DNA of 64,000 nucleotides from contig JAFAIM010000044.1 in the NCBI GenBank assembly GCA_019236735.1, positions 1 to 64,000 of the forward strand, in the 5' to 3' direction. The stretch comes from Burkholderiaceae bacterium (GTDB lineage: Bacteria; Pseudomonadota; Gammaproteobacteria; Burkholderiales; Burkholderiaceae_F). Each line of letters begins with the position of its first letter. Position 1 is the stretch's first letter. The notes beneath the pieces were generated by a model, which was not told the origin of the DNA, ran no database searches, and worked only from the letters and a program-made list of their open reading frames with translations. Below, in pieces: positions 1-9,433 of this stretch. Both the position numbers and the translations under genes were made by a program.

Positions 1-16
1 AGGGAAAGCGGCCACC

Positions 17-595
17 TCACTGCTCCGCCGGCGCGCGGCGCTTGCGGGCGAACGTCTTGCGGAACTTCTCCAGCTTCGGCCCGATCACGGCCATGCAGTA
101 GCCCTGCGTTGGGTTGTGCCGGAAATATTCCTGGTGATACGGCTCCGCCCGGTAGTAAGGAGCCGCCGGCAGCACCTGCGTGACGATGTCGCGGCCCCAG
201 GCCGAGCGCGCCTCCGCGATCACGTCCAGCGCAGTGCGCTGTTGCTCGTCGTCGTGCGTGAAGATCACCGAGCGGTACTGCGTGCCGATGTCGTTTCCCT
301 GCCGGTTCAGCGTGGTCGGATCGTGGATCGCGAAGAACACCTCGAGGATCTCGCGGTAGCTGATGTGCGCGGGGTCGAACTCGATCCGCACGACCTCCGC
401 GTGACCCGTGCTGCCCTCGCACACCTGGCGGTAGCTCGGATTGGCGACGCCGCCTCCGCTGTAGCCGGATTCGACGTCCACTACGCCTTCGAGCTCCTCG
501 TATACGGCCTCCAGGCACCAGAAACAGCCTCCGCCCAGGGTGGCGAACTCGTGTCCGGTACCGGGTTGGCTGCCAAGGGGTTTGCGAATCGACAT
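17..595 (-). CDS. msrA: Peptide-methionine (S)-S-oxide reductase MsrA
   Basis: This 192-residue protein reduces methionine-S-sulfoxide in proteins and free methionine, a cytosolic repair step after oxidative damage. The family signature GCFWC lies at residues 23-27, with the nucleophilic cysteine first. The C-terminal block NPTQGYCMAVI carries a further cysteine that can act in disulfide recycling. Length fits the short MsrA class. The start is an ATG followed by a short polar leader with no signal peptide. It lies 24 bases downstream of the TPM-domain gene on the same strand, so it may be read through from the lemA operon, although the functions are unrelated. Confidence 0.95.
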   Translation of the reverse strand: MSIRKPLGSQPGTGHEFATLGGGCFWCLEAVYEELEGVVDVESGYSGGGVANPSYRQVCEGSTGHAEVVRIEFDPAHISYREILEVFFAIHDPTTLNRQGNDIGTQYRSVIFTHDDEQQRTALDVIAEARSAWGRDIVTQVLPAAPYYRAEPYHQEYFRHNPTQGYCMAVIGPKLEKFRKTFARKRRAPAEQ

Positions 596-619
596 GCTCG
601 GCTCCTGTCCGGTTCTTGC

Positions 620-1135
620 TCAGACTACTACGGGTCGATCGGGCGCTTCGTTGGAACGCGACTCGCCGGGGGCGAGCGGAAAGTGCTCAGCCAGCACAGC
701 TCCGATCGCCTCGATTGCGCCCACTGCGCCCTGCTCCAGATGCCCGTGGCGAAAGTGGTCGCGCGCTTCGTGGCAGATCGTGTGCCACGTCGAAACTGGC
801 ACCTTGTGCGCGATTCCGCGGTCGGCGACGAGATCGACGCTGCGGTCTGCCAGATTCACGTACAGCAACACGCCGTTGTTGTGCTCGGTATCCCAAACGC
901 GCAGCTTGGAAAACATCATCCAGGCGCGCTCGCGCGGCCTTGCATTGCGCCGCAGATACGACCAGGGCAACGCGGCTTCGATCGCGAAGCGGATCTCACC
1001 CCGGTGACCGGATTCGGCGCGATGGACCGCATCCGCAATGCGCTCGAGTGCGGCGTTCGGCAGCGCGCGCCGCAGTCGGTACGGACTGCTCAAAAGATGC
1101 CGTAACAGCCTGCGTGGGAACAGTCTCAGATGCAT
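620..1135 (-). CDS. TPM-domain protein, short form
   Basis: This 171-residue protein contains one TPM (YgcG-type) domain over about residues 30-140; the stretch DTEHNNGVLLYVNLADRSVD is typical. Unlike its upstream neighbour it has no signal peptide and no glycine-rich tail, so it may be cytosolic or peripheral. TPM domains occur beside LemA in many Proteobacteria; the biochemical role is unsettled, with phosphatase activity reported for plant and some bacterial members. Its ATG lies two bases after the stop of the longer TPM gene, which makes cotranslation likely. Order here is lemA, long TPM, short TPM. Confidence 0.85.
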   Translation of the reverse strand: MHLRLFPRRLLRHLLSSPYRLRRALPNAALERIADAVHRAESGHRGEIRFAIEAALPWSYLRRNARPRERAWMMFSKLRVWDTEHNNGVLLYVNLADRSVDLVADRGIAHKVPVSTWHTICHEARDHFRHGHLEQGAVGAIEAIGAVLAEHFPLAPGESRSNEAPDRPVVV

Positions 1136-1137
1136 CG

Positions 1138-2073
1138 CTACCAGTTTCCTGATGCGCCGCCGCCGGAAAAATCTCCTCCGCCGCCGCTGCTGAAGCCGCC
1201 GCCACCGCCGAAACCACCGCCACCCCCGAAACCACCGCCACCGCCCCAGGACCCGGGAAAGTAGATCGCTCCCGGCCCGCCCACCGCGTGCCCGTACCGC
1301 CCGGCCGAACCGAACACGAAGCCGAGCAGAGTTGCCAGCACGCCGGCGATCAGCCCCAGCGCCACCGACGTCAACATCAGCCCCCCCAAAGCACCGGCAC
1401 CCGCTCCCGCCACGAGCGATCCGGCGGGCCCGAACGAACGACGCAGGCCAGCGCCCACGAACGCACCGAATATGACGAGTAGGAACATCGTGTGCAGAGA
1501 AGAAGTTCCTGGCGGCCGTACCGGCGAATGCGTGGGCGGTTGCGCTCCGAGGTGTTCGTCCCCGATCCTCGGCAGCAGATCATCCAAAGCCGCATTGAGC
1601 CCGGCGGCAAATTGCCCGGCGCGGAACCGCGGCGCCATGTCCTGCCGGATCACCTCGTTGGTGATGGCATCCGGAATTGCGCCTTCCAGCGAGCGCGCCA
1701 CTTCGATCCGAGAGTGGTGGTCGAGAGTCACTACGATCAGCAGGCCGTCGCCGATCCCGTGACGCCCGATCTTCCATGCCGACCCGACCCGGTTGACGAA
1801 ATCCTCGATCGGCTCGATGCCGGTGCTGGCCACGATCACAATCGCCACCTGAGCACCGTTGTCGGACTCGAAGCGCGCAAGGCGGCCCTCCAGCGCTGCG
1901 TGCTCGCTCGCGTTCAGCACTCCGGGTTGGTCGACCACCCGCGCCAGCTGCGGCACGGCCAGAAGGCCGTCGGGGCCCGACTGCGCGGTGCTCGGCGCCG
2001 CGGTCGCAAGCGGCGCTGCCAGCGCCAGCGCGAGCATCCAACCGGCCAGAGGCCGTATCCAGGTCGCCATCAT
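1138..2073 (-). CDS. TPM-domain membrane protein with glycine-rich tail (YgcG-like)
   Basis: This 311-residue protein has an N-terminal signal segment (about residues 5-26), a TPM domain (about 40-165), a proline-rich linker, hydrophobic segments at about 190-260, and a C-terminal tail of glycine repeats ending in SGNW. This is the usual YgcG architecture: an exported TPM domain anchored in the inner membrane, with a low-complexity tail. It follows lemA by about 20 bases and is followed within two bases by a second TPM gene. A role in envelope maintenance is inferred from the LemA partnership. Two adjacent ATG codons open the frame; the first is used here. Confidence 0.88.
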   Translation of the reverse strand: MMATWIRPLAGWMLALALAAPLATAAPSTAQSGPDGLLAVPQLARVVDQPGVLNASEHAALEGRLARFESDNGAQVAIVIVASTGIEPIEDFVNRVGSAWKIGRHGIGDGLLIVVTLDHHSRIEVARSLEGAIPDAITNEVIRQDMAPRFRAGQFAAGLNAALDDLLPRIGDEHLGAQPPTHSPVRPPGTSSLHTMFLLVIFGAFVGAGLRRSFGPAGSLVAGAGAGALGGLMLTSVALGLIAGVLATLLGFVFGSAGRYGHAVGGPGAIYFPGSWGGGGGFGGGGGFGGGGGFSSGGGGDFSGGGASGNW

Positions 2074-2074
2074 C

Positions 2075-2103
2075 GCCTGTTACTTGCCAGCCTGTTACTT
2101 GCC
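2075..2103. repeat. 14-bp direct repeat spanning the lemA stop codon
   Basis: The sequence GCCTGTTACTTGCC occurs at 2075-2088 and again at 2090-2103, separated by one base. The second copy contains the end of lemA including its stop codon; the first lies in the spacer before the TPM gene. It looks like a slippage duplication. Confidence 0.9.
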
Positions 2104-2685
2104 GAAGTCGACCTTCGGCGGCTCCTTGACCGCGGCTTCGTTCTCGACAGTGAACTGGGGCTTTTCCTTGTACCCCATCACCCTCGCAGTCAGGTTCTGC
2201 GGGATCTGACGGATATAGACGTTGTAGTCCTGCACCGCCTTGATGTATCGATTGCGCGCGATCGCGATCCGGTTCTCGGTCCCTTCGAGCTGCGCCAGCA
2301 AATCCTGGAAACCCTGGTTGGTTTTCAAGTTGGGATAATTCTCGCTTACCACCAGCAGGCGTGAGAGTGCCGAAGAAAGCTCGCCCTGGGCCTGTTGGAA
2401 TTTCTGCAGCGCCGCCGGGTCGTTGGCCAACTCCGGCGTCACCTGGATCGATGTGGCCTTGGCACGCGCCTCGATCACGCGAGTCAGAGTTCCCTGCTCA
2501 AAATTCGCCTCGCCTTTGACCGTGTTCACCAGGTTCGGGACCAGATCCGCGCGGCGCTGATATTGCGACAGCACCTCCGACCAGGCGGCCTTGACGGCCT
2601 CGTCCCGACTCTGGATTTCGTTGTAACCGCAACCGGCCAGCACAACGGTCACCGCCGCCGCCAGCATCAGGCGCCAACCACGCAT
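2095..2685 (-). CDS. lemA: LemA family lipoprotein
   Basis: This 196-residue protein begins with a lipoprotein signal: a charged MRGWR start, a hydrophobic core and the lipobox LAGC near residues 16-19, so it should be lipidated and envelope-anchored. The rest is the helical LemA domain, with the typical WSEVLSQYQRRADLVPNLV block and a NRYIKAVQDYN block near the C-terminus. The ATG at 2685 is chosen because AGGAGGG precedes it at good spacing; an open frame further upstream lacks any such signal. It heads a three-gene operon with two TPM proteins. The function of LemA in bacteria is not settled. Confidence 0.93.
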   Translation of the reverse strand: MRGWRLMLAAAVTVVLAGCGYNEIQSRDEAVKAAWSEVLSQYQRRADLVPNLVNTVKGEANFEQGTLTRVIEARAKATSIQVTPELANDPAALQKFQQAQGELSSALSRLLVVSENYPNLKTNQGFQDLLAQLEGTENRIAIARNRYIKAVQDYNVYIRQIPQNLTARVMGYKEKPQFTVENEAAVKEPPKVDFGK

Positions 2686-2912
2686 CGTCACCCTCCTCGG
2701 AGTGGATTGTTCGAGACCACGCGCGCCACTTACAAGCCGCCATATTGGGACGCGCGGTCCGTTTCGCAAGCCCATTTCGGCCCGATTCGGCCGCGATTCA
2801 AGCCCGATTGTCGGCGAAATCAGCCCAAAAAGGCGTGCTCCTCGGCGGCAAGCGCCCGCTCGGGGGCTGTCATCATCCTCCGGATGCCAGCTTTGCTGGG
2901 GCGGGCGGCGCA

Positions 2913-3323
2913 ATGACGTTCATCAAACCTTACCTGATCCGACTGTCGCACTGCGATCCGACCGGATTCGTTTTTCTTCCCAACTACTACTACATCTTCA
3001 ATGCACTCGTCGAAGATTGGTTCTACGAAGCATTGGAGGTGCCGTTCGATGCGTTCCTGATGGAGCGGCACCTGTCGCTGCCGACCGTGCGGCTGGAGAC
3101 GACGTTCAGCAAGCCGACGCGGATGGGCGAAACAGTCGATTTCTGGCTGACTGCGACACACATCGGCCGCACTTCGCTACGGCTGACGATGGGCTTGGAC
3201 AAAAACGGCGATCAGCGAGTTCGGATGAACCGCGTCAGCGTGTGCGTCGATCAACAAAGCGATAAGGCCGTCGCCATTCCGGACGACCTGCGCGAGAAGA
3301 TCAACGATTTCATGCGCGGCTGA
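2913..3323 (+). CDS. Acyl-CoA thioesterase, 4-hydroxybenzoyl-CoA thioesterase (hot-dog) family
   Basis: This 136-residue single-domain hot-dog protein hydrolyses acyl-CoA thioesters. The segment HCDPTGFVFLPNYYYIFNA near residues 12-30 matches the 4HBT active-site loop, where the aspartate is the catalytic acid/base in Pseudomonas-type enzymes. The substrate cannot be read from sequence; family members act on hydroxybenzoyl-CoA or short acyl-CoAs. The ATG at 2913 matches the family N-terminus. It is transcribed divergently from lemA across about 230 bases and converges with the FHA gene, so it probably forms its own unit. Confidence 0.88.
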   Translation: MTFIKPYLIRLSHCDPTGFVFLPNYYYIFNALVEDWFYEALEVPFDAFLMERHLSLPTVRLETTFSKPTRMGETVDFWLTATHIGRTSLRLTMGLDKNGDQRVRMNRVSVCVDQQSDKAVAIPDDLREKINDFMRG

Positions 3324-3346
3324 AGCGCACGCCGGGAAACCAAGAG

Positions 3347-4438
3347 CTACGACCGGCTCTTGCGCAAGCGCGCAGCTTCCTGCTCGTAGGCGCGTGTGAA
3401 CGTCTGATTGAAAATTCGGCGCACCACGGCGTCGCTTCCGCTGGGTGAATCGCCATTGTCCTTGTCCGCGTTCGACGAGCCGCCCGCCGCGCGATGCATG
3501 CGACGGTACAGATCCCACAGCTTTGCCTTCCGGCGCATCGGCACGAATTCGTCGACCAGCAGCGAGCGCTCCAGCTTCGCCTCGACCGCCGCCGGCGACA
3601 GCCTAGCTTCGGCCTGCTCGACCGTAGCATCGACCGCGGTGCGCATTGCCGCGATACGGGCGGCCAAGTCGTCGACCATTTCACGCACGCGGGTCTGCGG
3701 CGTGTCGGTTCCGATTGCGCCCGGAGTGATCAGAGCCTTCAGAAGGCGCGTCTCCTCGGCGGCGGCGCGAACCGGATCGATCTGGCGCGACTGCCCCTTG
3801 CGGTCCGCAGGCTCATCGCGCAAGCGCATGCGCTGGGTGCTCAATAGGTGAACCCCTCCGAGCAGCGCACGCAGGAGCTGACCGACCATCTTCATGAATT
3901 CGGGCCCTGCCGCGGCCTGAGCATTCAAATCGATCCCGGCTCCCTCTTGGAAAGCTTCCCACAGGTCGAGGTCCGACGCCGGAAACTGGCGACCCAGTTC
4001 CTCGCGAGTGACGATCCGCGTCGAATCGTCTTCCAGCCCGACCGCTGCCTCCAGACCGTAGCGGTCACCCACCTCAGCGGCTGCGAATTCGGGCTCGCCG
4101 AAATCGACTGCCAGCGTGAAACGCCCAATTTTGACGCGGTCGCCTGCGCGCAGCGGCTCCTTGCCGCCGGCCGTCACGGCCTTGCCGTTGACGAGCGCCG
4201 CGTTGCGACTGCCCATTTCCTCCAGAAAGTACGTGTCACCGCTGCAAGTGATCTGCGCATGAAAGCGCGACACCGTGCGACTGGGATCCGGCAACGAAAG
4301 CCGGGCAGTTTCGGCGCGTCCGATCAACCCGCCTGTGGGGTCAAACCGGGCCTCCAGCCCCTGCCACTCGGCGTCGGCCGGCCCTTCGACGACTTTCAGG
4401 ATCAAGTCCACCGCTGCTTCCCGGTCGTTTCCCCGCAA
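3347..4438 (-). CDS. FHA-domain protein resembling type VI secretion TagH
   Basis: The protein (363 residues from a TTG at 4438, or 354 from a GTG at 4411) has an N-terminal FHA domain (about 25-110) with the phosphothreonine-binding signature LIGR, SRFHAQI and the SRNAALVNG turn. Its C-terminal third, including LLRALLGGVHLLSTQRM and LLVDEFVPMRRKAKLWDLY, resembles the TagH/VI_FHA C-terminal domain of type VI secretion loci. FHA proteins in those loci link threonine phosphorylation to secretion activity. No tss gene, kinase or phosphatase is seen nearby, so it is an orphan here. The TTG has GGAG six bases upstream; the GTG has GGAAG. Which is used is uncertain. Confidence 0.75.
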   Translation of the reverse strand: MRGNDREAAVDLILKVVEGPADAEWQGLEARFDPTGGLIGRAETARLSLPDPSRTVSRFHAQITCSGDTYFLEEMGSRNAALVNGKAVTAGGKEPLRAGDRVKIGRFTLAVDFGEPEFAAAEVGDRYGLEAAVGLEDDSTRIVTREELGRQFPASDLDLWEAFQEGAGIDLNAQAAAGPEFMKMVGQLLRALLGGVHLLSTQRMRLRDEPADRKGQSRQIDPVRAAAEETRLLKALITPGAIGTDTPQTRVREMVDDLAARIAAMRTAVDATVEQAEARLSPAAVEAKLERSLLVDEFVPMRRKAKLWDLYRRMHRAAGGSSNADKDNGDSPSGSDAVVRRIFNQTFTRAYEQEAARLRKSRS

Positions 4439-4595
4439 CTACCGCTCCAAAAACGAAAACAGCGGGTCGATCCGACCTCGATTTCACCGTTCGAACCGGA
4501 TTCCACGCTGCAACAGCCAAGTGTACGGTTTTTACCCTAAACGGCCTGCCAGCATTCTTCCGAATTGACGCCTTCGTCCGGAACTGGACAGGTAT

Positions 4596-5624
4596 TCAGT
4601 CGGCGTCGCCGAACCTGTCCTGCGGCGGTTGCGCGGCGCGCTCAAGACGGTCGTTCAGCGCGGCCCAGGCAGGGCCGGCGGGTGGTCTTTGCACCAGCAA
4701 GCGGTCGGCGCCGCTGGCGTCCATCTGATGCAACAGGTCGTACAGCTGGCGAGCGAACTCGTGCGGCGACTCCGGTGCAACCCACCACCATTGCACCTCC
4801 GCCAGCCTCGGTATCGACGCGAGCACGGCAACCCGCTTCGCCCCGAGCTCGCGCACGCGCGCAGGCAGGTGCGCGCCATTTACAAACTCGAGCGGCCGCC
4901 GCGGTGAGTAGTGCCGCGTGGCTCGGCCGGGAGCGCGTGGAACGTCGCCGTCTTCGAGAGACGGCACCTCAAGCGGTCGGCCGAGGGCCGTTTCGATTCG
5001 ATCGCGCTCGATCGATCCCGGCCGCAGCAGACGCGGAACCGGGCCGGTACAGTCGACGATCGCCGATTCGATCCCCAGCGTGCAGGGACCGCCGTCGACG
5101 ATCAGGTCGACCGCGCCGTCGGGCTTTTCTCCGAGGTCGGCCCGCACATGTTCGGCGCGGGTCGGACTGATGCGCCCGAAGCGGTTCGCGCTCGGCGCTG
5201 CGATCGCGCGAGCAAGATCCCCCGTCTGTCGACACAGCTCGTCGAGCAATGCGCGCGCCCACGGATGCGAGGGGCACCGAAGTCCGACCGATGACTGTCC
5301 ACCTGTAACGGCATCGTGCGCGCGCGGCGCGCGAGACACCACCAGCGTGAGCGGACCGGGCCAGAAACTCTCGGCCAGCGCGCGCGCCTGTGGAGCAAAC
5401 GCGCCCGCCCAGGCCTGCGCCGCTGCAATGTTCCTCACGTGCACGATGACAGGGTGCTCGCTCGGTCGTCCCTTCGCCGCAAAAATGGCCCCCACCGCCT
5501 CGACGTTGTCGGCGTCGGCGCCGAGTCCGTAGACGGTCTCGGTTGGAAAGGCGACCAGCTTGCCGGCACGCAGCAGCCGCGCCGCGTGCGCGACGATCTG
5601 GCCGTCGGGCGGCGCGCTGCTCAC
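4596..5624 (-). CDS. sua5: Threonylcarbamoyl-AMP synthase, Sua5 type
   Basis: This 342-residue enzyme makes threonylcarbamoyl-AMP from threonine, bicarbonate and ATP for the t6A37 modification of ANN-decoding tRNAs. The N-terminal YrdC domain (first about 190 residues) contains PTETVYGLGAD and KGRPSEHPVIVH, which bind ATP and substrate. A linker leads to the C-terminal Sua5 domain (about 225-335), which separates Sua5 from the short TsaC form. I place the start at the GTG at 5624, which overlaps the purK stop as GTGA and has GGAG eight bases upstream; an in-frame ATG at 5654 would lengthen the overlap. It is the last gene of the glycolysis-purine cluster. Confidence 0.93.
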   Translation of the reverse strand: MSSAPPDGQIVAHAARLLRAGKLVAFPTETVYGLGADADNVEAVGAIFAAKGRPSEHPVIVHVRNIAAAQAWAGAFAPQARALAESFWPGPLTLVVSRAPRAHDAVTGGQSSVGLRCPSHPWARALLDELCRQTGDLARAIAAPSANRFGRISPTRAEHVRADLGEKPDGAVDLIVDGGPCTLGIESAIVDCTGPVPRLLRPGSIERDRIETALGRPLEVPSLEDGDVPRAPGRATRHYSPRRPLEFVNGAHLPARVRELGAKRVAVLASIPRLAEVQWWWVAPESPHEFARQLYDLLHQMDASGADRLLVQRPPAGPAWAALNDRLERAAQPPQDRFGDAD

Positions 5625-6790
5625 CGCACCGGCTCCAGCCCGAGAGCGGCGCACGCTTCGTTGGCGCGCGCCAGAGCATCGTCCAGCGTCGTTCCCAGGA
5701 TCGTCACGTGGCCCATCTTGCGACCGGGCCGAGCTTCGAATTTGCCGTACAAGTGCAGGCAGGCGCCGCCGATCGCCGCCACCGCGTCCAGACGCGGCTG
5801 GCGCGGACGCCCCTGCTCAAACCAGAGGTCGCCCAGCAGATTGAGCATCACCGCCGGTGCAAGTTGTCGCGTGTCTCCCAGAGACAGCTCGGCCAGGATA
5901 CGGGCCTGCTGGTCGAACTGGCTCGTCACGCAGGCATCGATCGTGTAGTGCCCGCTGTTGTGCGGGCGAGGCGCCATTTCGTTGACCAGCAGCCCGCCGT
6001 CGGGCAGTACGAAAAATTCGACGCACAACACGCCGACATAGCCGAGGCGTTCTGCGATACGGACGGCGGCGTCGCGAGTACGGTTTGCAAGTGCCGTTGT
6101 TATCCGGGCCGGCACGATCGAAGCGGCCAGGATGCCGCCGCGATGCTGGTTCTCGGCGACCGGGAACGCGACTGAGCGCCCGTCGCGACCGCGGCAAACG
6201 ACCGCCGACACCTCGCATTGGAGCGGCAGCCACCTCTCTAATACGCAGGCGACTCGACCCAGGCGTTCCCACGCCTCGCGCACCGCTTCGGGACGATCGA
6301 CCCGCACCTGCCCTTTGCCGTCGTAACCCAGTTGCGCCGACTTGATCACGCCTGGCAGCAGCGCGGGGTCCACGCGAGCGAGGTCCGCCGCTTCCTCGAG
6401 CACCTGATACGGCGCCACCGCCAGCCCGCACTCCTGCGCAAAGCGCTTCTCGCGCCGCCGGTCCTGCGCCACTGCCGCGGCAGCAGCATCCGGACTGACC
6501 GCGCAATCGCGCGCCAGACGCTCCAGGCTGACGGCTGGAACGTTTTCGAATTCGGTCGTTACCGCTCGGCACAACGCTGCAAGCTGCGCCAATGCGCCGT
6601 CGTCCGTATAGTCGGCGCGTAGGTGGCGGTCGGCCACCGAGGCCGCTGGCCCAGTGTCGGCCGGGTCGAGGACGCACACCCGATAGCCGAGCGACTGCGC
6701 CGCCATGCAGAACATCCGGCCCAGCTGTCCTCCGCCCAGCACGCCGAGCCATTGACCCGGCAGGATCTGTCCGGACGAAGTCAAAGTCAC
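5621..6790 (-). CDS. purK: 5-(carboxyamino)imidazole ribonucleotide synthase PurK
   Basis: This 389-residue ATP-grasp enzyme carboxylates aminoimidazole ribonucleotide with bicarbonate and ATP, the step before PurE. The N-terminal Rossmann-like segment [11 protein letters not shown], the central ATP-grasp region with [12 protein letters not shown], and the C-terminal [18 protein letters not shown] block are all PurK signatures. It starts with GTG, whose codon overlaps the purE stop as GTGA, implying translational coupling. Downstream it overlaps sua5 in the same way. Confidence 0.96.
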   Translation of the reverse strand: MTLTSSGQILPGQWLGVLGGGQLGRMFCMAAQSLGYRVCVLDPADTGPAASVADRHLRADYTDDGALAQLAALCRAVTTEFENVPAVSLERLARDCAVSPDAAAAAVAQDRRREKRFAQECGLAVAPYQVLEEAADLARVDPALLPGVIKSAQLGYDGKGQVRVDRPEAVREAWERLGRVACVLERWLPLQCEVSAVVCRGRDGRSVAFPVAENQHRGGILAASIVPARITTALANRTRDAAVRIAERLGYVGVLCVEFFVLPDGGLLVNEMAPRPHNSGHYTIDACVTSQFDQQARILAELSLGDTRQLAPAVMLNLLGDLWFEQGRPRQPRLDAVAAIGGACLHLYGKFEARPGRKMGHVTILGTTLDDALARANEACAALGLEPVR

Positions 6791-7287
6791 AGCGGCAGCG
6801 TCAGATTGCGCGCCTTCTCGCTCTGGGTGGCCCGATACTGCGCGAGCTGCCGGGCCAGCGCGGCATCCGAGCCGGCGAGCACCGATACGGCGAACAGCGC
6901 CGCGTTTGCCGCGCCGCCTTCGCCGATCGCGAAGGTCGCCACGGGCACCCCTTTGGGCATCTGAACGATCGACAGCAGACTGTCCTCGCCGCGCAAGTAT
7001 TTGGACGGAACCGGCACGCCGAGCACCGGCAACACCGACTTGGAGGCGAGCATTCCGGGGAGATGGGCCGCGCCGCCTGCGCCGGCGATGATCATCCGGA
7101 TCCCTCTTTCGCGCGCCGACTCGGCATACGCAAACATCTCGTCCGGGGTGCGGTGCGCCGAGATCACGCGCGCCTCAAACGCGATGCCGAACTCCTTTAG
7201 CAGCTCGCAGGCGTGCTGCATGGTCTCCCAGTCGGAGTCCGATCCCATCAGAACGCCGATGACCGGCTGTGCGCGAGAGGCACCCAT
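6787..7287 (-). CDS. purE: 5-(carboxyamino)imidazole ribonucleotide mutase PurE (class I)
   Basis: This 166-residue protein converts N5-CAIR to CAIR in purine synthesis. Class I motifs are visible: [10 protein letters not shown] at the N-terminus, [10 protein letters not shown] with the catalytic histidine, and the [11 protein letters not shown] loop. Length is normal. It lies 40 bases after purC and overlaps purK by four bases, so PurE and PurK, which act consecutively, are made together. Confidence 0.97.
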   Translation of the reverse strand: MGASRAQPVIGVLMGSDSDWETMQHACELLKEFGIAFEARVISAHRTPDEMFAYAESARERGIRMIIAGAGGAAHLPGMLASKSVLPVLGVPVPSKYLRGEDSLLSIVQMPKGVPVATFAIGEGGAANAALFAVSVLAGSDAALARQLAQYRATQSEKARNLTLPL

Positions 7288-7327
7288 CGTCTTCGGCGGC
7301 CGCCCAGGCTCCCGGGGACAGCCGCAA

Positions 7328-8266
7328 TCAAAGGCGCATCGTATCAGTCAGCCGCTCCAGCGCCTCTCGATAGCGGAGCGCGGTCTGTTCGACGATGTGC
7401 GGCGGCAGTCGTGGCGGCGGGGGGGACTTGTTCCACGATTGCGCCTGCAGCCAGTCGCGAACGAACTGCTTGTCGAAGCTCGGCGGCGATTCACCGGGGC
7501 GATAGCGGTCGGCGGGCCAGAAGCGTGAGGAATCGGGCGTCAAGACCTCGTCCATCAGACGCAAGTTGCCCGACGAGTCCAACCCGAACTCGAACTTGGT
7601 GTCGGCGATCAGGATGCCGCGTCCCTGCGCGTATGCAAACGCCTCTTTGTACAGCGCCAGCGCGGCAGCGCGCACCTTGTGTGCGAGATCGGCTCCGAGC
7701 ATCTCGCACGCCTGCTCGAACGCGATATTCTGGTCGTGTTCGCCTAACTGCGCCTTCGTCGCCGGCGTAAAGATCGGCTCGGGCAGGCGCGCAGCCTGCT
7801 GCAGCGCTGGCGGCAGCGCGATCCCACACACACGGCCGCTCGCCTGGTAATCGGTCCATCCCGAGCCGATCAGGTAGCCGCGCACCACCGCCTCGATCGG
7901 CAGCGGTTGCAATCGCATCGCCACGACCGCGCGCCCTGCAACCTGTGGCACGTCGTCCGCCGACACGACGGACTGTGGCTCGACTCCGGTCAGATGGTTC
8001 GGGATCACGTGCGCAAGCCGCGCGAACCAGAAGTTCGAAAGCGCGTTCAGCACGTGGCCCTTGCCCGGGATCGGCTCCATCATCACAACGTCGAAAGCCG
8101 AGAGGCGATCGGTGGTGACGATCAACAGCCGGTCGGATCCGACCGCGTAGGTGTCGCGCACCTTGCCGCGGTAGACAAGCGGTAGTGAGCTCAGGCTCGA
8201 TTGCAGCATCGAGAAGCTACTGTGCGGGTCGATTTGCGACCTCCGGTGCTCACTGTATTCCTCCAT
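7328..8266 (-). CDS. purC: SAICAR synthase PurC
   Basis: This enzyme couples CAIR with aspartate using ATP to form SAICAR. The motifs YRGKVRDTY (ATP site) and [11 protein letters not shown] are clear, followed by [10 protein letters not shown] and DTKFEFGLD, as in the long one-domain form of Betaproteobacteria. Two ATG starts are plausible. The one at 8266 (312 residues) has AGGAG nine bases upstream. The one at 8209 (293 residues) has no clear ribosome site but matches the usual N-terminal length better. I list the first because of the ribosome site; the catalytic domain is the same either way. It follows fba by about 60 bases. Confidence 0.93.
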   Translation of the reverse strand: MEEYSEHRRSQIDPHSSFSMLQSSLSSLPLVYRGKVRDTYAVGSDRLLIVTTDRLSAFDVVMMEPIPGKGHVLNALSNFWFARLAHVIPNHLTGVEPQSVVSADDVPQVAGRAVVAMRLQPLPIEAVVRGYLIGSGWTDYQASGRVCGIALPPALQQAARLPEPIFTPATKAQLGEHDQNIAFEQACEMLGADLAHKVRAAALALYKEAFAYAQGRGILIADTKFEFGLDSSGNLRLMDEVLTPDSSRFWPADRYRPGESPPSFDKQFVRDWLQAQSWNKSPPPPRLPPHIVEQTALRYREALERLTDTMRL

Positions 8267-8323
8267 ACAGTTCCGCTCCTCGGTCGCAACTCGACCCTGC
8301 TCGTGACGCTTCTCCACAACGTG

Positions 8324-9388
8324 TTAGTGGATCTGCTGAGTGAGCTCGCCAGACCGGTATCGCTGCGCCATCTTATCCAGCGCCAGCGGCTGGATCCGCG
8401 AAGCCTGCCCGGCGCACCCGAACTGCTGGTAGCGCTGCCGGCACACCAGCTTCGCCGCCTCGCGCGCAGGTTTCAGAAACTCGCGGGGATCGAACTTCGA
8501 AGGGTTCTCCGCAAGGAACTGGCGCACCGCCGCCGTCATCGCCAGTCGGATGTCCGTGTCGATGTTGACCTTGCGCACACCGTGGCGGATCGCCTCCTGG
8601 ATCTCTTCGACAGGCACGCCGTACGTCTCCTTCATCTGGCCGCCATGGCGGCGGATCTGCTCGAGCAGGTCCTGCGGAACGCTGGAGGAGCCGTGCATCA
8701 CCAGGTGCGTGTTCGGGATGCGGCGGTGGATCTGCTTGATGCGGTCGATCGCCAGGATGTCGCCGGTGGGTTTGCGCGTGAACTTGTAGGCGCCGTGCGA
8801 AGTGCCGATCGCGATCGCCAGCGCATCGAGCTGCGTGCGACGGACGAAATCGGCTGCCTGGTCCGGATCGGTCAGCAGCATCTCGCGCGTCATCTTGCTT
8901 TCTGCGCCGTGGCCGTCTTCCTTGTCGCCTCGCATCGTTTCCAGCGAGCCGAGGCAGCCGAGCTCGCCCTCGACGCTCACGCCGAGGCCGTGCGCCAGGT
9001 CGACCACTTTGCGGGTGACCTGCCAGTTGTAGTCGTAATCGGCGACGGTCTTGCCGTCTTCTTTCAAAGAGCCGTCCATCATGACCGACGAAAATCCCAG
9101 CCGGATCGCCGACTCGCACACACCGGGCGACTGGCCATGGTCCTGGTGCATCGCCACTGGAATCTGCGGATAGGACTCCACCGCGGCGTCGATCAGGTGC
9201 TTCAGGAATTTCTCTCCCGCGTATTTGCGAGCGCCTGCCGAGGCCTGCATGATCACCGGCGATTCGAGCTCGGCAGCGGCTTCCATAATGGCTTGAACCT
9301 GTTCCAGGTTGTTCACGTTGAACGCCGGCACGCCGTAGCCGTTTTCGGCGGCGTGATCCAGAAGCTGTCGCATCGATACCAGTGCCAT
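8324..9388 (-). CDS. fba: Fructose-bisphosphate aldolase, class II
   Basis: This 354-residue zinc-dependent aldolase interconverts fructose 1,6-bisphosphate with dihydroxyacetone phosphate and glyceraldehyde 3-phosphate. The metal-site motifs [17 protein letters not shown] and MHGSSSVP are intact, and the [11 protein letters not shown] block marks the long class II form used by Calvin-cycle and betaproteobacterial enzymes. The ATG at 9388 has AGGGAG upstream and gives the usual N-terminus [13 protein letters not shown]; a longer frame lacks support. It lies 45 bases after pgk, where many Burkholderiales have pyruvate kinase. Confidence 0.96.
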   Translation of the reverse strand: MALVSMRQLLDHAAENGYGVPAFNVNNLEQVQAIMEAAAELESPVIMQASAGARKYAGEKFLKHLIDAAVESYPQIPVAMHQDHGQSPGVCESAIRLGFSSVMMDGSLKEDGKTVADYDYNWQVTRKVVDLAHGLGVSVEGELGCLGSLETMRGDKEDGHGAESKMTREMLLTDPDQAADFVRRTQLDALAIAIGTSHGAYKFTRKPTGDILAIDRIKQIHRRIPNTHLVMHGSSSVPQDLLEQIRRHGGQMKETYGVPVEEIQEAIRHGVRKVNIDTDIRLAMTAAVRQFLAENPSKFDPREFLKPAREAAKLVCRQRYQQFGCAGQASRIQPLALDKMAQRYRSGELTQQIH

Positions 9389-9433
9389 TTCGTTCTCCCT
9401 GCTCTGCCGCGCAATCACTAACGGTGTTGACCG

